DNA of 64,000 nt from Amoebidium appalachense (lineage: Eukaryota; Ichthyosporea). A program made the translations under genes and the position numbers. Below are positions 10,331-27,128 of this stretch, piece after piece (within the stretch, counting starts at the first letter, position 1; each line of letters begins with the position of its first letter). The stretch covers positions 6,572,001-6,636,000 of the forward strand of contig CAVNZM010000005.1 of assembly GCA_963693365.1 (NCBI GenBank), in the 5' to 3' direction. Below the pieces are notes generated by a model that saw nothing but the letters and a program-made list of their open reading frames with translations, made no database searches and had not been told where the DNA came from.

Positions 10331-10554
10331 GCGAATCTCGTTTCATTTGGGCCTCTCGAACACGGCCTTAAAAGTAGACAGTACATAGGTTACTAATGTG
10401 GAAGGTTTAAGGCAATGAAATTATGACCTGCTTCCTCTCTCCCCTCCTCCCCCGCCTCCCCCCCCCCCCCCCCCCCCCCCCTCATCCCCCCTTCCTCAAC
10501 AGGGAAAAAAAAAAAAAAAGAATGGTAGAAGAGAGCCTGTAAGAGAAGAGAGAA

Positions 10555-10586
<32 letters not shown>

Positions 10587-10636
10587 GGGGGGGGGGGAGA
10601 GAGAGAGAGAGGTTGGGAGGGAGGGAGAGAGAGCGC

Positions 10637-10675
<39 letters not shown>

Positions 10676-10770
10676 TGCATGTGCTCGTGTGCGCGCCCGT
10701 GCCTGTGTCTCTCTGCGTCTGTGTGCGAAAAAGCCCAAAAACACCCTCACATGCACCCACAAAACAGAAA

Positions 10771-11571
10771 TCACATCATCTTGCACGCCTGCGGCAAATT
10801 CGCCTCTCCCTCCCCCTCTCCCCCTTCCCCCCTCTCCTCCTTGCTCGGTGCTATTCCCAGCCTAGCCATCACAGCCATAATCTCTCCTATCCCTCCCTGT
10901 GTCTGTTCCTTGGGGGGTAGAACCCACACCCCTTCGTCTTCACTCTCGCTGCCCAGTTCATCGATGGGTTCGTTGCTGTTTTCGTCCCTGTGTGAAAGCG
11001 AATGAAAGAAGATATGCAGGGTCAGAAACAGGGATAGGGAATGGATGCATTCAAGGCGATGTGTGTGCGTGTGTGTGGGTGATGTCCCCCCCCCCCCCTT
11101 TCCGCCTCTTTCTTTTCTTGGGTAGGTGGTGTTTTTTTTGTTTGTTTTTTTTTTGGGGGGGGGGGGGTTGATGCGTGACTGTATGAAGTGAAGGGAGCAG
11201 GAAGTGCCGGGGAGTCGGGGGAGGGGGAGGGGGGGGAGAGGGGGGTGGGGGGGGGGGGGGGGGGGGGGGGGGGGTGCACTCGGTGCCCGGTGCTTCGGGA
11301 GGGTGAAAGCCAGGGGTGAGGGGGATTGGGGCAGAGTGGGGGGCGGATGGGGGCGGGGCGAGGAAGGGAGGGGGGGGGGGGGGGGGGAAGCAAACGACGA
11401 CCATGCCATAGCCATTTTGCATTTGTTTCTTTGTGTGTGCATGTGTGTGTGCGTGTTTGGGGGGGGGGGGGGGGGGGGGGGGGGATGGGGATGGAGGAAG
11501 AGGAAGGAGCAGTATGAAGCTTTTCAAGAAGCAGTGCCTGTGCGCACCCGAATCTATGTGCGTGTGTGCGC

Positions 11572-11613
<42 letters not shown>

Positions 11614-13160
11614 GCGTGTGCGTGTGCGTGGGTGGATGTGCAAGTAGGTGTATGTGTGTGTGTGTGTCAGTCTGTGTGTGTGTGTGTGTGTACACGCGCG
11701 ATCGTGAACATGTGTTTGTGTGAGCATGTAAACATGAATGTATGCTTGTCGACGTGTGTGTACTTGTACGTAGATGTGACGTGTGTGTGTGTGTGCTTCG
11801 CAGGGAGGAGGGGAAGCGGGGAACCCGGGGGGGGGGGGGGGGGGGGGGGGAGGGAAGGGAGAGAGAGAGAGAGATAGAGAGAGAGTGAGAGAGAGAGAGA
11901 GAGCTAACTTACCGCATGGGCACCATGGGGCTCAACTTGCAAGTTCTATCCTTTTTCTGACCGGAAGGTTGGGATTGCTCCGATTCATCCTTCTCAGTAG
12001 GAGAATTTTTCAATGAAATCTCGCCTTCGGTAACTTTTTCGGCTAGGGATGGGCACGCCTCGAGCATGCACGCAGCGAGAATATGCAGTCGTTTTGTCTC
12101 CCCCCCAGCACAATGTAATCGTTGCTACTGAGTTGGTGGTTGGGGCTGAAATCTTGCGTTTCCTGTAAGTGGGAAAAAAGGTTGGGAGAGAAATTGAAGA
12201 GGTGGATGTGTGCGTGTGTGTGTAGGTTGGGAGGTGGTTGGAGGGGGGGGGGGGGGGGAAGGGGGGGGGGGGGGGGGGGAGAGTGGAAGGGGGGGGGGGG
12301 GGGGGAGGGGGAGGGGGGAGGGGGGGATGAATCCGGGGAGAGGATGTGTGTGGTCGGTAGGGGGGGGGGGGGGGGGGGGGGAAGGGAGGGGGAGGGGGGG
12401 AAGGGCGGGGGCTACGGAAAGGGGTAAGAGAAGGGACAAACGAATGGAGGGAGAATTTCTGCAGGGGGGGGGGGGGGGGGGGAGGGAGGGGAGGGCGGGG
12501 GGAGAGGGGGGGGGGGGAGGGGAAGGAGGGGGAAGGGAGGGGGGAGGGGGGGTTGAGAAGTGTGAGGGCGGATGGTAAGATAGATTGTAGAGCTTTGAAT
12601 AGCAGAGGGACAAGAGTCTGCCCCAATCCTGCATCAGCATGTGTGGGTACACAACTGGAGATGTGCAAGCATACCCCCTCCAACTCCCTCTCCCCCCTCC
12701 CCCTCAATCCCCCAACTTCTCTTTCACCCCCCGCCCCCCCTTCCCCCCCCCAAACACACACATGCACCACCACCACCACCACCCAAACTCCATACAAAAG
12801 ATAATGTCATTGTAGTGCACACACACAGTGCACCAACATGTGAGAAGGAGGGAGCGGGAAGGTGCGGGGGGAGGGAGGTGGGGGGGAGGGAGGAAGGGGA
12901 GGGGGGGGGGGGGGGGGGGGGGGGGGGTTACGTACCCTCCACATATTTCTCTTCCTGTCGCTACAACACACCCTCCTCCTTTCAAACCCCGGCGGCGCAT
13001 TCAGACTGATGACAAGCACGGCATTTAATTGGCTGTCGCACATCACCATGCCGACGGATGCGATGCTGGCCAATGGGATGGTCAGCCTCAGGTCACGTGA
13101 CACCTGGTAATGATTGCACAGCGCCCATGTCTGCAGCTGGAGGTCTCGGCTTGGCCCTGC
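10771..13160 (-). CDS. Unrecognised gene C, at least three exons, one frame break
   Basis: Minus-strand exons 13160-12936, 12162-11913 and 10987-10771 have matching junction phases (0 and 2) and good signals: a polypyrimidine stretch before TTACAG, GTACGT and GTAAGT donors, and a TTTCACACAG acceptor. The first exon reads like a beta-rich domain ending in VLVISLNAPPGFERRR. The second begins ETQDFSPNHQLSSNDYIVLG. The third is acidic (IDELGSESEDEG) and ends in a Glu/Gly-rich tail before a TGA. Exon 2 stays open only if the C7 run at 12100-12106 (G7 in sense) gains one base; with that base its phase also fits exon 3. The APPGF and DFS pattern is loosely reminiscent of the N-terminal part of fungal-type RNA-dependent RNA polymerases, but this is weak and I assign no function. 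The 5' end is not found. Confidence 0.5.
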
Positions 13161-13173
13161 CTGGGAGGAGAAA

Positions 13174-13213
<40 letters not shown>

Positions 13214-13350
13214 GAAGAGCGAGCAAAATGTGGATGTGTGTGTGTGTGGGGGGGGGGGGGGGGGGGGAGGGGGGGGGTGTTAGGGTTGCCGAGGGGGGGG
13301 GGGGGGGGGGGGGGGGGTGGTGCTCGGGTGGCCGAGGGGGGGAGGGGGGA
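11160..13350. repeat. Dense G-run field in the introns of gene C
   Basis: More than ten separate G-runs separated by GGA/GGGA steps, plus (GT)n at 11573-11607 and (GA)n near 11862-11902. In the transcribed (minus) sense these are C-runs and pyrimidine tracts. Confidence 0.9.
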
Positions 13351-13661
13351 GGGGGGTGAAGAGAGGAACGACACATGAACTGAGTCCTTTAAGAGACGAA
13401 TAGAGAGGCCGGAAAGGAAGTGTGTGTGTGTTTGGGGGGGCGGAACGGACAAGTAAGCGCTTGTGTCGAATCGGTTAATCTGTATCCTATGTGGGCACAT
13501 CCCACGCTTTGTGTTGTGTGTGGGTGTACTGTCCGTGTAGGTGTGCGGGCCTACCCCTGCCTTTGCACCTGTCCATTAGTGTCTTTGTTGTGAGCACGGA
13601 CAACGATATTGCTTGCTTGTGCGGGGGGAGGGGGAAAAGGGGGGAAGGGGGGGGGGGGGGG

Positions 13662-13797
13662 GTTTGGATGCGTCATAAATTACGATGTACACATAACTAA
13701 CGGACAACACGATGCAGAGTGAAAATCACACATAAAGAGCATGCATAATAAGCAGAGCCCATTCTCACGGGGGGGCCGTCATCCACAATACCCCGAA

Positions 13798-13799
<2 letters not shown>
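13662..13799 (+). repeat. R1 copy g (subfamily B)
   Basis: Begins TTTGGATGCGTCATAAATTA after a G-run and runs through GCATAATAAGCAGAGCCC to a GGGGGGGCCGTCATCCACA-type end, where another G-run starts. Confidence 0.8.
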
Positions 13800-13836
<37 letters not shown>

Positions 13837-14566
13837 ACGAGCATTTCCAATTGTTTCCTCCACAAGCCCACTTGGAACCGTTCTGCCCATTAAATTCATA
13901 TTCACAACTCATTCACTTCATATTCAGAGCCTATTCCTACCCTATTCACAACCTATGCCCATCTCAGACACGCTCTGTTCATAAATCCGTTTCAACTTTT
14001 TCGCATCACATTCAAACCTTATTCCAACCCTGCCTCCCCCTAAATGAGTAAATAAATAAAGAAATAAATAAGTATATAAATACAAACATAAATAAATGCT
14101 TCTAATAATTCAGAGTTCACGGCTTCTCCTTTCTGCCCTCCATCTCTCTACTCCAGTCAACGAAACACTTACTCCTCCCTTGAATTTTAAACCAAACAAA
14201 CAACAAAAGAACCACAACCACACAAATACTCTCTTTCCTAGCTACATCTATCCATTCCGCCCTTCCCTCTAGCCTCCCCCTCTCCTCTGTCGCCCCCTCC
14301 CCCCACCCCCCTCCCCACCATATCCTCCATCCCCCTCCCTCCCTTCCCTAAAAATCTATTGCCTAAACCTTACCTCCCCCCCCCCCCCCTCCCCCCCCCC
14401 CCCCCCCCCCCACCGCACACACACCTATACACACACTCAACCACCACCACCACCACCTAAACCGATCCCAAGCACCTCTTCCCCCCAACCACCCACACCG
14501 AGCCCCCCAAAGTCCATGCAACACGAACGTTCTTCACAACACCCACCCACCCACGGGCACACACAT

Positions 14567-14658
<92 letters not shown>
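13800..14658. other. AT-richer intergenic or intronic DNA
   Basis: A 35-nt G-run is followed by complex sequence with repeated CATATTCA/CTATTC words, an A/T-rich stretch of AATAAATA steps near 14050-14095, then C-runs and a (CA)n of about 90 nt (14570-14658). No supported coding frame. It may contain the 3' end of gene D. Confidence 0.4.
14570..14658. repeat. (CA)n microsatellite
   Basis: An uninterrupted CA run of about 90 nt. In the minus sense it is (GT)n starting exactly at the proposed donor of gene D exon 3. Confidence 0.95.
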
Positions 14659-18237
<3,579 letters not shown>

Positions 18238-18853
18238 GTTTGGAAGGTGGTCGTTATTTTGGAACCGGTCCGGACTGAGTGGGATACAAGCTTGTCCTGT
18301 GTGTTAATGTCTGGAAGAGTTGAAACCCAAGATCTCAGGTTCAAAAAGGTACAGCAGTGGTGAGGCCTTGTGGTGAGCCTCTTGTGGTGCCCTTTGTCCA
18401 GGGAGATATCTTGTTGTGGGATTTAGCCGCCAAGTGACTTGATTGGTTAGGACGGCACCATGGATCCGCAGTTAAGATACTAAATCCGTGAACATGAGGA
18501 ACAGTCAAACACACAGCACACACGTCAGAGAGACACACAGACAGAGAGAGAAATTGTGGACTTGAAAAGATAATAGACGTAGGGTTACAAAAGGCACTGC
18601 CAAGAACACTCCTTGATATGTTTATAGATAGTGAAATACTTGTGTAAAGTCGAGTGGCTTCTTCTTGGTAGATATTTACAGGAAAAATCTAAGTGTTCAG
18701 TATGATCTCTGGTCATTTTTCGAGTGTAAGCAGGGAATAGTGGGTGCCTTCTCACCCCGACCGAAGTCGAACGCGCTGCGGTGCCGTGCAGAGAAACATC
18801 TTGTTTTTGTGCGTGGCGGCTGGATGGTCTCCAAATCTCCCATTCAGTCAACC

Positions 18854-21311
<2,458 letters not shown>

Positions 21312-21312
<1 letters not shown>

Positions 21313-21470
21313 TAACGAGGGGAATAGGTCGAAACTCGGGTACTGTGGATGACGTGGGCCCCCCCTGAGGATGGGCTCTGCTTATTATGCATACTCTTTA
21401 TGTATGGCTTGCATTCTGCATCGTGTTATCCGTTTGTTCTTGTGTACTTCGTACTTTTTGACGCATTCAA
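21312..21470 (-). repeat. R1 copy i (subfamily B), inverted
   Basis: The reverse complement begins TTTGAATGCGTCAAAAAGTA right after a G-run. It continues through AAGCAGAGCCCATCCTCAGG, CATCCACAGTACCCGAG and TTTCGACC. This copy shows that subfamily B also has the distal half of R1. Confidence 0.85.
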
Positions 21471-21516
21471 ACCCCCCCCCCCCCCCTCCCCTCCCCAACA
21501 CACACACGTGCGCGCG

Positions 21517-21525
<9 letters not shown>

Positions 21526-21577
<52 letters not shown>
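21526..21577. repeat. (CA)n microsatellite
   Basis: A CA run of about 52 nt downstream of a short GC-rich alternating stretch. Confidence 0.9.
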
Positions 21578-21578
<1 letters not shown>

Positions 21579-21959
21579 ACTCGCCCGTTCCACACCACGT
21601 CCTATAAAAAATTGGGGGGCATGTCCGGGGACCCGTTTGTTGCTCCTTTATATATATATATATAATGTTTTTCTTCTTTCTTGATTAGTTTTTGTGTAAC
21701 ATCCTCACTGTGACTATGCACATACATATGTTCTTCCAAGAAAAAGTTGATTATCTCAATAGAACATTGCTCACGTTAGTTCTGTGTCTGTGAGCTTGAA
21801 TATATGCTTGAGTATTTGCTATGATTATGAATGAATATGTGCTTGATTCTAAAACCATCATGTGACATAAACCTGCTCGGCCCTCTCTCCTACCATGTTC
21901 TCAATATCCCTTCCGTGTTGCCACAGAGGCACCCCTTCTCCCCATATATGAGATCCCCT

Positions 21960-22235
21960 CCACTCCCCCTTCTTCCCTCTCCCTCCCTCCCTCGCAGGCC
22001 TCCCTCCCTGCATCCCTCCCTCCCTCCCTCCTTTCCCTTCCCGCCTTCCCTTTCTCCCTCTCCCCCCCCCCCCCCCCCCCCCCTCGTCCCCTCCCTCCCT
22101 CCCTCCCTCCCTCCCTCCCTCCCTCCCCCCCCTCCTTCCCCCCTTCCCCTCTCTCCCCTTCTAACTCCTCACTCCGCCTCTTGCACGTCGTTTCGTTGCT
22201 CACTCTCTCTCAGATCTCTGTTCCTCCCTCTCTAT

Positions 22236-22320
<85 letters not shown>

Positions 22321-22378
22321 CCCCCCCCCCTCCCTCCCTCCCTCCCTCCCTCCCTCCCTCCCTCCCTCCCTCCCCTCC

Positions 22379-22476
<98 letters not shown>

Positions 22477-22560
22477 CCCCCCCCCAGCGCTCTCTCTCTC
22501 TCTCTCTCCCCCCCCCCCCCTCTCTCTCTCTCTCCTCCTCCCCCCCCCCCCCCCTTCCCC
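21960..22560. repeat. Pyrimidine tract with (CCCT)n and (CT)n
   Basis: About 600 nt of C and T only, with (CCCT)n near 22087-22130 and 22330-22375 and (CT)n at 22237-22317 and 22395-22473. It ends 27 nt before the ORF F start. Confidence 0.95.
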
Positions 22561-22587
22561 CCTGCGGTTGTTCACAAATTTGAAATA

Positions 22588-23106
22588 ATGAATAAGAATC
22601 AACTGGAAACGAAACAGATTACCCAAAAGATGCACAAGCAACTCGAGGGGCTCGGCTACACGTCTGCCCAAATCAAACAGCTGGACCCGTCACGTGCCCA
22701 TAGCGCCATCCAAGGAAACATTGCCCCGACGGTGCTCTTTGCGCAACCGTTGCCATCACAACCGACATCTACCAAACCTTCATCTGTATCCAAGAATGAC
22801 GATGTTTTTTTAGTTCAGAAAACAAAATATGTTCTGGAGACTGCCACTGTCGATGCGTCAGCAGCGGTAGCGTCACCAGCTGTACATGTGATGATGGCTC
22901 AGAGTCACGGAGGTAGTGATGGTGCCAGTGTGTGGGGGGAAACGAATAATCAAACGATTGATATTGTTGGCAGTGCGCGTGTAGATCTTTCTTTCGACGA
23001 ATACTTTGCCGAGAGTGCTAAGAATGCGGGGATAAGAACGCAAGAGGGCACTCTTCCAGTTGTTGTGAGTCAGACGGGAAGAAGTAAAGGAACGGAGACA
23101 GTGTAG
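22588..23106 (+). CDS. ORF F, unrecognised 172-residue protein or terminal exon
   Basis: An uninterrupted 173-codon frame of normal composition after the long pyrimidine tract. The first 50 residues are helical and polar (KMHKQLEGLGYTSAQIKQL). Then comes a Ser/Thr/Pro-rich linker and a C-terminal part with DLSFDEYFAESAKNAG. The frame is open for nine codons upstream of the ATG, and the pyrimidine tract would serve as a strong 3' splice signal, so this may be the last exon of a longer gene, possibly gene E. The QLEGLGYTSAQIKQL segment resembles a UBA-type helix turn, but I assign no function. Confidence 0.5.
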   Translation: MNKNQLETKQITQKMHKQLEGLGYTSAQIKQLDPSRAHSAIQGNIAPTVLFAQPLPSQPTSTKPSSVSKNDDVFLVQKTKYVLETATVDASAAVASPAVHVMMAQSHGGSDGASVWGETNNQTIDIVGSARVDLSFDEYFAESAKNAGIRTQEGTLPVVVSQTGRSKGTETV

Positions 23107-23638
23107 TCATTCGAGGCCTCTTAGAAACATTTGAAGAGTTAATGAAGGTTGTGTATGTAATGTAATGCTCTGGTCTTTGGACAGTGTGCATCGATGCAAC
23201 GAACATCATAAGAAATGCATGGCCGTACGCCATACAGTATCTTGAACGTTCATGTTGCTGGCTCATTTTTGTTCAGTGAATGATCCATCCCATCCGGTTT
23301 TGGCTGTGGTTTTTGCCGTGTGTGTTGAAGACATACTGAGGTGGGGGTTTCTCGAGGCACAGAGTGACCAGTCTCAGGTATGGGGGTTTTTGCTCGGAAT
23401 ATCCCCTCGAGCGGTATATCATGATCAGGTACATAGATGTTGGACGTGATGATCGATTATGTATATCAGGGTTTTCTTACTCTATGAAGCACAAGATAAA
23501 CTAAGAAGACAAATCAATTGGTTGGGATATCGATCCCCCCCCCCCCCCCCCCCCTTTTTTTCAAGTTTTTTTTTTTTTTTCCGGGCTCCCCCTGGGACAT
23601 TCGGTATCAGCTGCGAGTGTGTGTGTGTGCATGTGCAC

Positions 23639-23669
<31 letters not shown>

Positions 23670-23700
23670 CGTGCGTGCGCGTGCGCGCGAGCGCCACGGA

Positions 23701-23757
<57 letters not shown>

Positions 23758-23810
23758 TGTGTGTGTGTGTGTACATGTGTGTGTGTGTGTGTGCCGGTGT
23801 GTGTGTGTGT

Positions 23811-23922
23811 TTGAGTTTCGTGGTTGTGTGGAGGCTCAAGCCAATCAATACATCTCTCAGTGTGTGTTTGAGTTTCGTGGTTGTGTGGAGGCTCAAGCCA
23901 ATCAATACATCTCTATCATTAC
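23811..23922 (+). repeat. 57-bp tandem duplication, two copies
   Basis: The unit TTGAGTTTCGTGGTTGTGTG through CAATCAATACATCTCT occurs at 23811 and again at 23868 without a mismatch, joined by CAGTGTGTGT. The lack of mismatches suggests recent origin. Confidence 0.9.
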
Positions 23923-24070
23923 TATGATAGTCACGTGCCAAAGTATGAAATCCGAATGTTATAAGTAGATATATCGGGCAAGCTGTCTTTCTGGGTGTCT
24001 GCTGTGAATGTGTCGTGCGTGTGCTGCAGTATTATGCGGCATATCTATCCATAAGTTGTAATACTTGTAT

Positions 24071-24122
<52 letters not shown>

Positions 24123-24823
24123 GTTTGGGCAGGAAAAAATAAACCGAAAAATACAGTAACTAAAGTGGAATTCCGTTGCCTTCGATGCTGAGTGATGTCT
24201 CAAACGTACACACGCACCGTGATTGAGGACCTTCTGAAGCTTGTTGTTGTACAGTGTCAGACTTCTACAAGGCCCTGGCCCCGGGGGAAGGGGAGAAAAA
24301 AGAGAGAGAAAAATATAAGTTGTCGACGTCCCGATGCATATGAATTCGAATTTAGCTGTCCTGGATGAGGACCGTCGCCGGACCATTAATATTTCATCCA
24401 CATGTACAGAAATCCACCTACTTCCCTACCTTACAGTATTTTTCACATGAGAAGATGGGTGTCCCTATTTATTAAATTTTGGTCACCCAGGCTAGAGACT
24501 TGGAAGTGCCAAATACATTTTTGGATTAAATTATTGAAATAAATTATTTACATAGTGATTTCTGTACAGATACATATAGTATTGTATATGGACTGAGTCA
24601 CTCACGGGGCTACAACGCCCAACGGCGTCCGACTCCATACGTCACCATGGTTCAAGGATTCTTCGTGATTGGCTGAAAGCGAATCATCTCCAGGGTGTGA
24701 AATTTCGTTTTTGGTAGTGCCATAATCTGCCATTTTCACACTTTTTCTTCTGCCCGGATTGGTTCCTAATAGCTATATAGAGCCACCAACGGGTTTTTTG
24801 AAGGTATTTTTTTACGGTTTGGC

Positions 24824-24833
24824 TCTATAAAAA
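24824..24833 (+). promoter_or_regulatory. TATA-like box
   Basis: TCTATAAAAA, preceded by two ATTGG (reverse CCAAT) motifs within 160 bp. It resembles the arrangement upstream of pyruvate kinase. The nearest sound plus-strand gene is the 7TM gene about 800 bp away, so a 5' UTR or an unrecognised short gene would have to lie between. Confidence 0.35.
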
Positions 24834-25031
24834 CCACTGGTGGTGGACCGAACCTTAAAAAAGAACATTTTTCGGAGTTTCAGGCCCCATGGCTATTATC
24901 TGCTGTCGAGTGTCGACCAGGGCTGGGGTCGGATGTTCCCCGTAGATGTCTTTAAACCCACGAGCTCACCCTATTCATATATTTTGAATTTTTTTTCTTT
25001 TGCCTTTATAATGTCCTTCGACTTTCCGATT

Positions 25032-25097
25032 TCACAGTACACCAAACCAATATAACAGTCTATATCACAGTACACCCAACCAATATAACAGTCTATA
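25032..25097 (+). repeat. 33-bp tandem duplication, two copies
   Basis: TCACAGTACACC-A/C-AACC followed by AATATAACAGTCTATA occurs at 25032 and 25065 with one substitution. Confidence 0.85.
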
Positions 25098-25631
25098 TAT
25101 CAAATTTTACATAGATGGCTCGATGCATGGTAATCACATAGCAGTCCGAGTCGACTGCTGATCAGAATCTCAGATACTGCAAGTTTCACTTTGTGAGACC
25201 ATGTTTAACTCGAGGGGGAACCTAGCTGGCAACAGCTGACCGGTCCCTGTGTACACTCAAACCTCAAACACACCGTACTTGCAACGTGTACATTACGCGT
25301 ACGCCTTGCTATCATACCCAGCTGTGTTGTGATGAGACAGATGGCCATAGGGAGGCTGCTATGAGTCGCATACACATGGACCGCAAGCACGATTTCTAAT
25401 AATTACTTTTCAATAGGCTCTAAATAACGATGCTACCCGATGAAGAATTCATTCACAGTTGCAACACAGTGTACCACGTATGGTGACCGATATCGATAAG
25501 AAAAGGTTTCGATTCCCAACGTCCCGCTTCCTTCTCCTTTTCCAATATTGCTACTATATATCGTGACAGACAGTTATTTTCAACATCATGTCTATGCAGA
25601 TCATAGGCTATCATTATGTTAACAAAGAAAA

Positions 25632-27128
25632 ATGGATTCACAAGGAAGTTCTTTCTTGAGAGCGATTTCCGACACATCACAGGACTCAGCAACACCCACC
25701 CAGACCCATTCAATAACAGTTACACACATCGACATCCCTCCCACCCGACCCTTCCACCCTCCGCGTTTAGGGAAAATGACGAAAGAAAAAGCTGTCGCTG
25801 CCCCTGAACGCAACGAAACCATGGATCCCGACGTCCTTGCTTGCGCAGATGTTGTTGACATAAACGAGATTTTGAGCGAGAATCGGGCTGGTAGGAAGCA
25901 ACTCGAAAAGGCGGCGGCTTTGGAGGCCTACCGTAAGTTGAGATTGAAAAACGCCAAGGCATACATGCAACAGACATTCTTAGCGCAAGCATGTGTCCTA
26001 ATCCTCGCGGGCGTCTTGGAAGTGGTGTACTTGTGGTTATGCACACAAGTAACTACTCTTTCACCGTATGCCCGCTTGATTTTCCAAGCCGATGAACTTC
26101 AATCAGCGCAGGAAAGCTACCAGCGTGCGCTAATACACCTGCGAAATGAGACTGAAATACAGTTCGCAAATGACACCCTCGCCGATGCGGTTGCGATGTT
26201 TCTGGACGTTTTGGAAGTTTCGAACAGGCAAGGAGCGGAGATATACAAATACGAAGTCATCTTCACCTGTCTGAATCTGGCCATCCTTTTTTTCGTCGGG
26301 TTCCTAATCTACATCAACCGGAACAACAGCGTGGTTAGGTCACGGGGGGTCTTGTATCTGACGCTCCTTTTTTTCAGCATATTATGTGCCGTCGGCAACA
26401 CTCTACTTTTTGCGGCTGCGACACAGTGGCGCCTTAACCAGTTTCCACCACATCTCGACTACAGAAACCCCGAGGTCCTGCAGGAAAGGCTACTCATCAC
26501 CGCAAACTGGCAGTTCACGGCAGTTTCTTTTGCGGTTTTCTTCAAAGCATGGTACCTAGCCACATGCGTCCTCCGGGCCCGCATGATCGCCTACGCATAC
26601 GGCACAACGAATTTGCGCACACTGACCACAGGTCAGCTCGTGCGGTGGTGCGCCGTAGTTGCATTGCTTATGTTTTTCGTCTCAAATATTTCCAATGCAG
26701 TGTATAGATTTCGATTCCTTGCGCGCCCGGAAAAAACGGGGGTTCTTGTTATCGGGTTTTTCGGTATGGGAGTGGTTGGCGTCCCCCTACTCTCCTACTA
26801 CCTTTACAAGTCGCGGCACGCCTCTGTTCGGTTCAATGACATGTATTCTGCCATTCGTGCCATCGTGTACATGTCCCTCGTGTATTGTGCAATGATAACT
26901 TTCACCGTTATCAATCCAACACATGTTTTTGCGCTCTCAGTGGGTTGGTCTTCGGCTCAACGGCTCAGTTTGGTAACACACATGATCGATCAGGTGTGCA
27001 CACAGGCGCTTCAGGCGAGGTGGGAGTTACCGATGAGACCGGATGCACTGAGGGACACGACAACGGTGATAGATCCTTGGCCGTGGTTTAGGTGGACAAG
27101 TAGAGCAGATGCGCTCAATAGAGTTTAG
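25632..27128 (+). CDS. Seven-helix membrane protein, single exon, unrecognised family
   Basis: An intronless 498-residue protein with a good start context (AAAAATGG). Residues 1-115 are polar, with a basic helical stretch at 80-112. Hydrophobic helices lie at about 116-138, 208-228, 239-262, 288-313, 337-357, 369-392 and 407-427. The segment between helices 1 and 2 is about 70 residues and carries two N-glycosylation sequons (NET at 172, NDT at 180), so it is probably outside the cell or in a lumen. That places the N-terminus inside and the C-terminus (71 residues, ending with a Trp-rich WPWFRW) on the opposite face. This topology differs from rhodopsin-type GPCRs, which have the N-terminus outside. 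I see no DRY, NPxxY or cyclase motif. A later Met at residue 49 is an alternative start. No family was recognised; receptor, channel or transporter roles are all possible. Confidence 0.75.
   Translation: MDSQGSSFLRAISDTSQDSATPTQTHSITVTHIDIPPTRPFHPPRLGKMTKEKAVAAPERNETMDPDVLACADVVDINEILSENRAGRKQLEKAAALEAYRKLRLKNAKAYMQQTFLAQACVLILAGVLEVVYLWLCTQVTTLSPYARLIFQADELQSAQESYQRALIHLRNETEIQFANDTLADAVAMFLDVLEVSNRQGAEIYKYEVIFTCLNLAILFFVGFLIYINRNNSVVRSRGVLYLTLLFFSILCAVGNTLLFAAATQWRLNQFPPHLDYRNPEVLQERLLITANWQFTAVSFAVFFKAWYLATCVLRARMIAYAYGTTNLRTLTTGQLVRWCAVVALLMFFVSNISNAVYRFRFLARPEKTGVLVIGFFGMGVVGVPLLSYYLYKSRHASVRFNDMYSAIRAIVYMSLVYCAMITFTVINPTHVFALSVGWSSAQRLSLVTHMIDQVCTQALQARWELPMRPDALRDTTTVIDPWPWFRWTSRADALNRV

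Larger units (their letters stand above)
23107..25631. other. Intergenic region between ORF F and the 7TM gene
   Basis: Contains a C-run, GT repeats, a 57-bp tandem duplication, (GT)n at 24070-24121, then 1.4 kb of AT-rich DNA. The AT-rich part has ATTGG boxes (24668 and 24757), a TATA-like box and a 33-bp duplication. No supported gene. A 71-codon frame at 24840 has no recognisable feature. Confidence 0.5.

Noticed and set aside
24840-25055. 71-codon frame downstream of a TATA-like box
   Set aside because: No motif, no conservation evidence, and it runs into the 33-bp tandem duplication.
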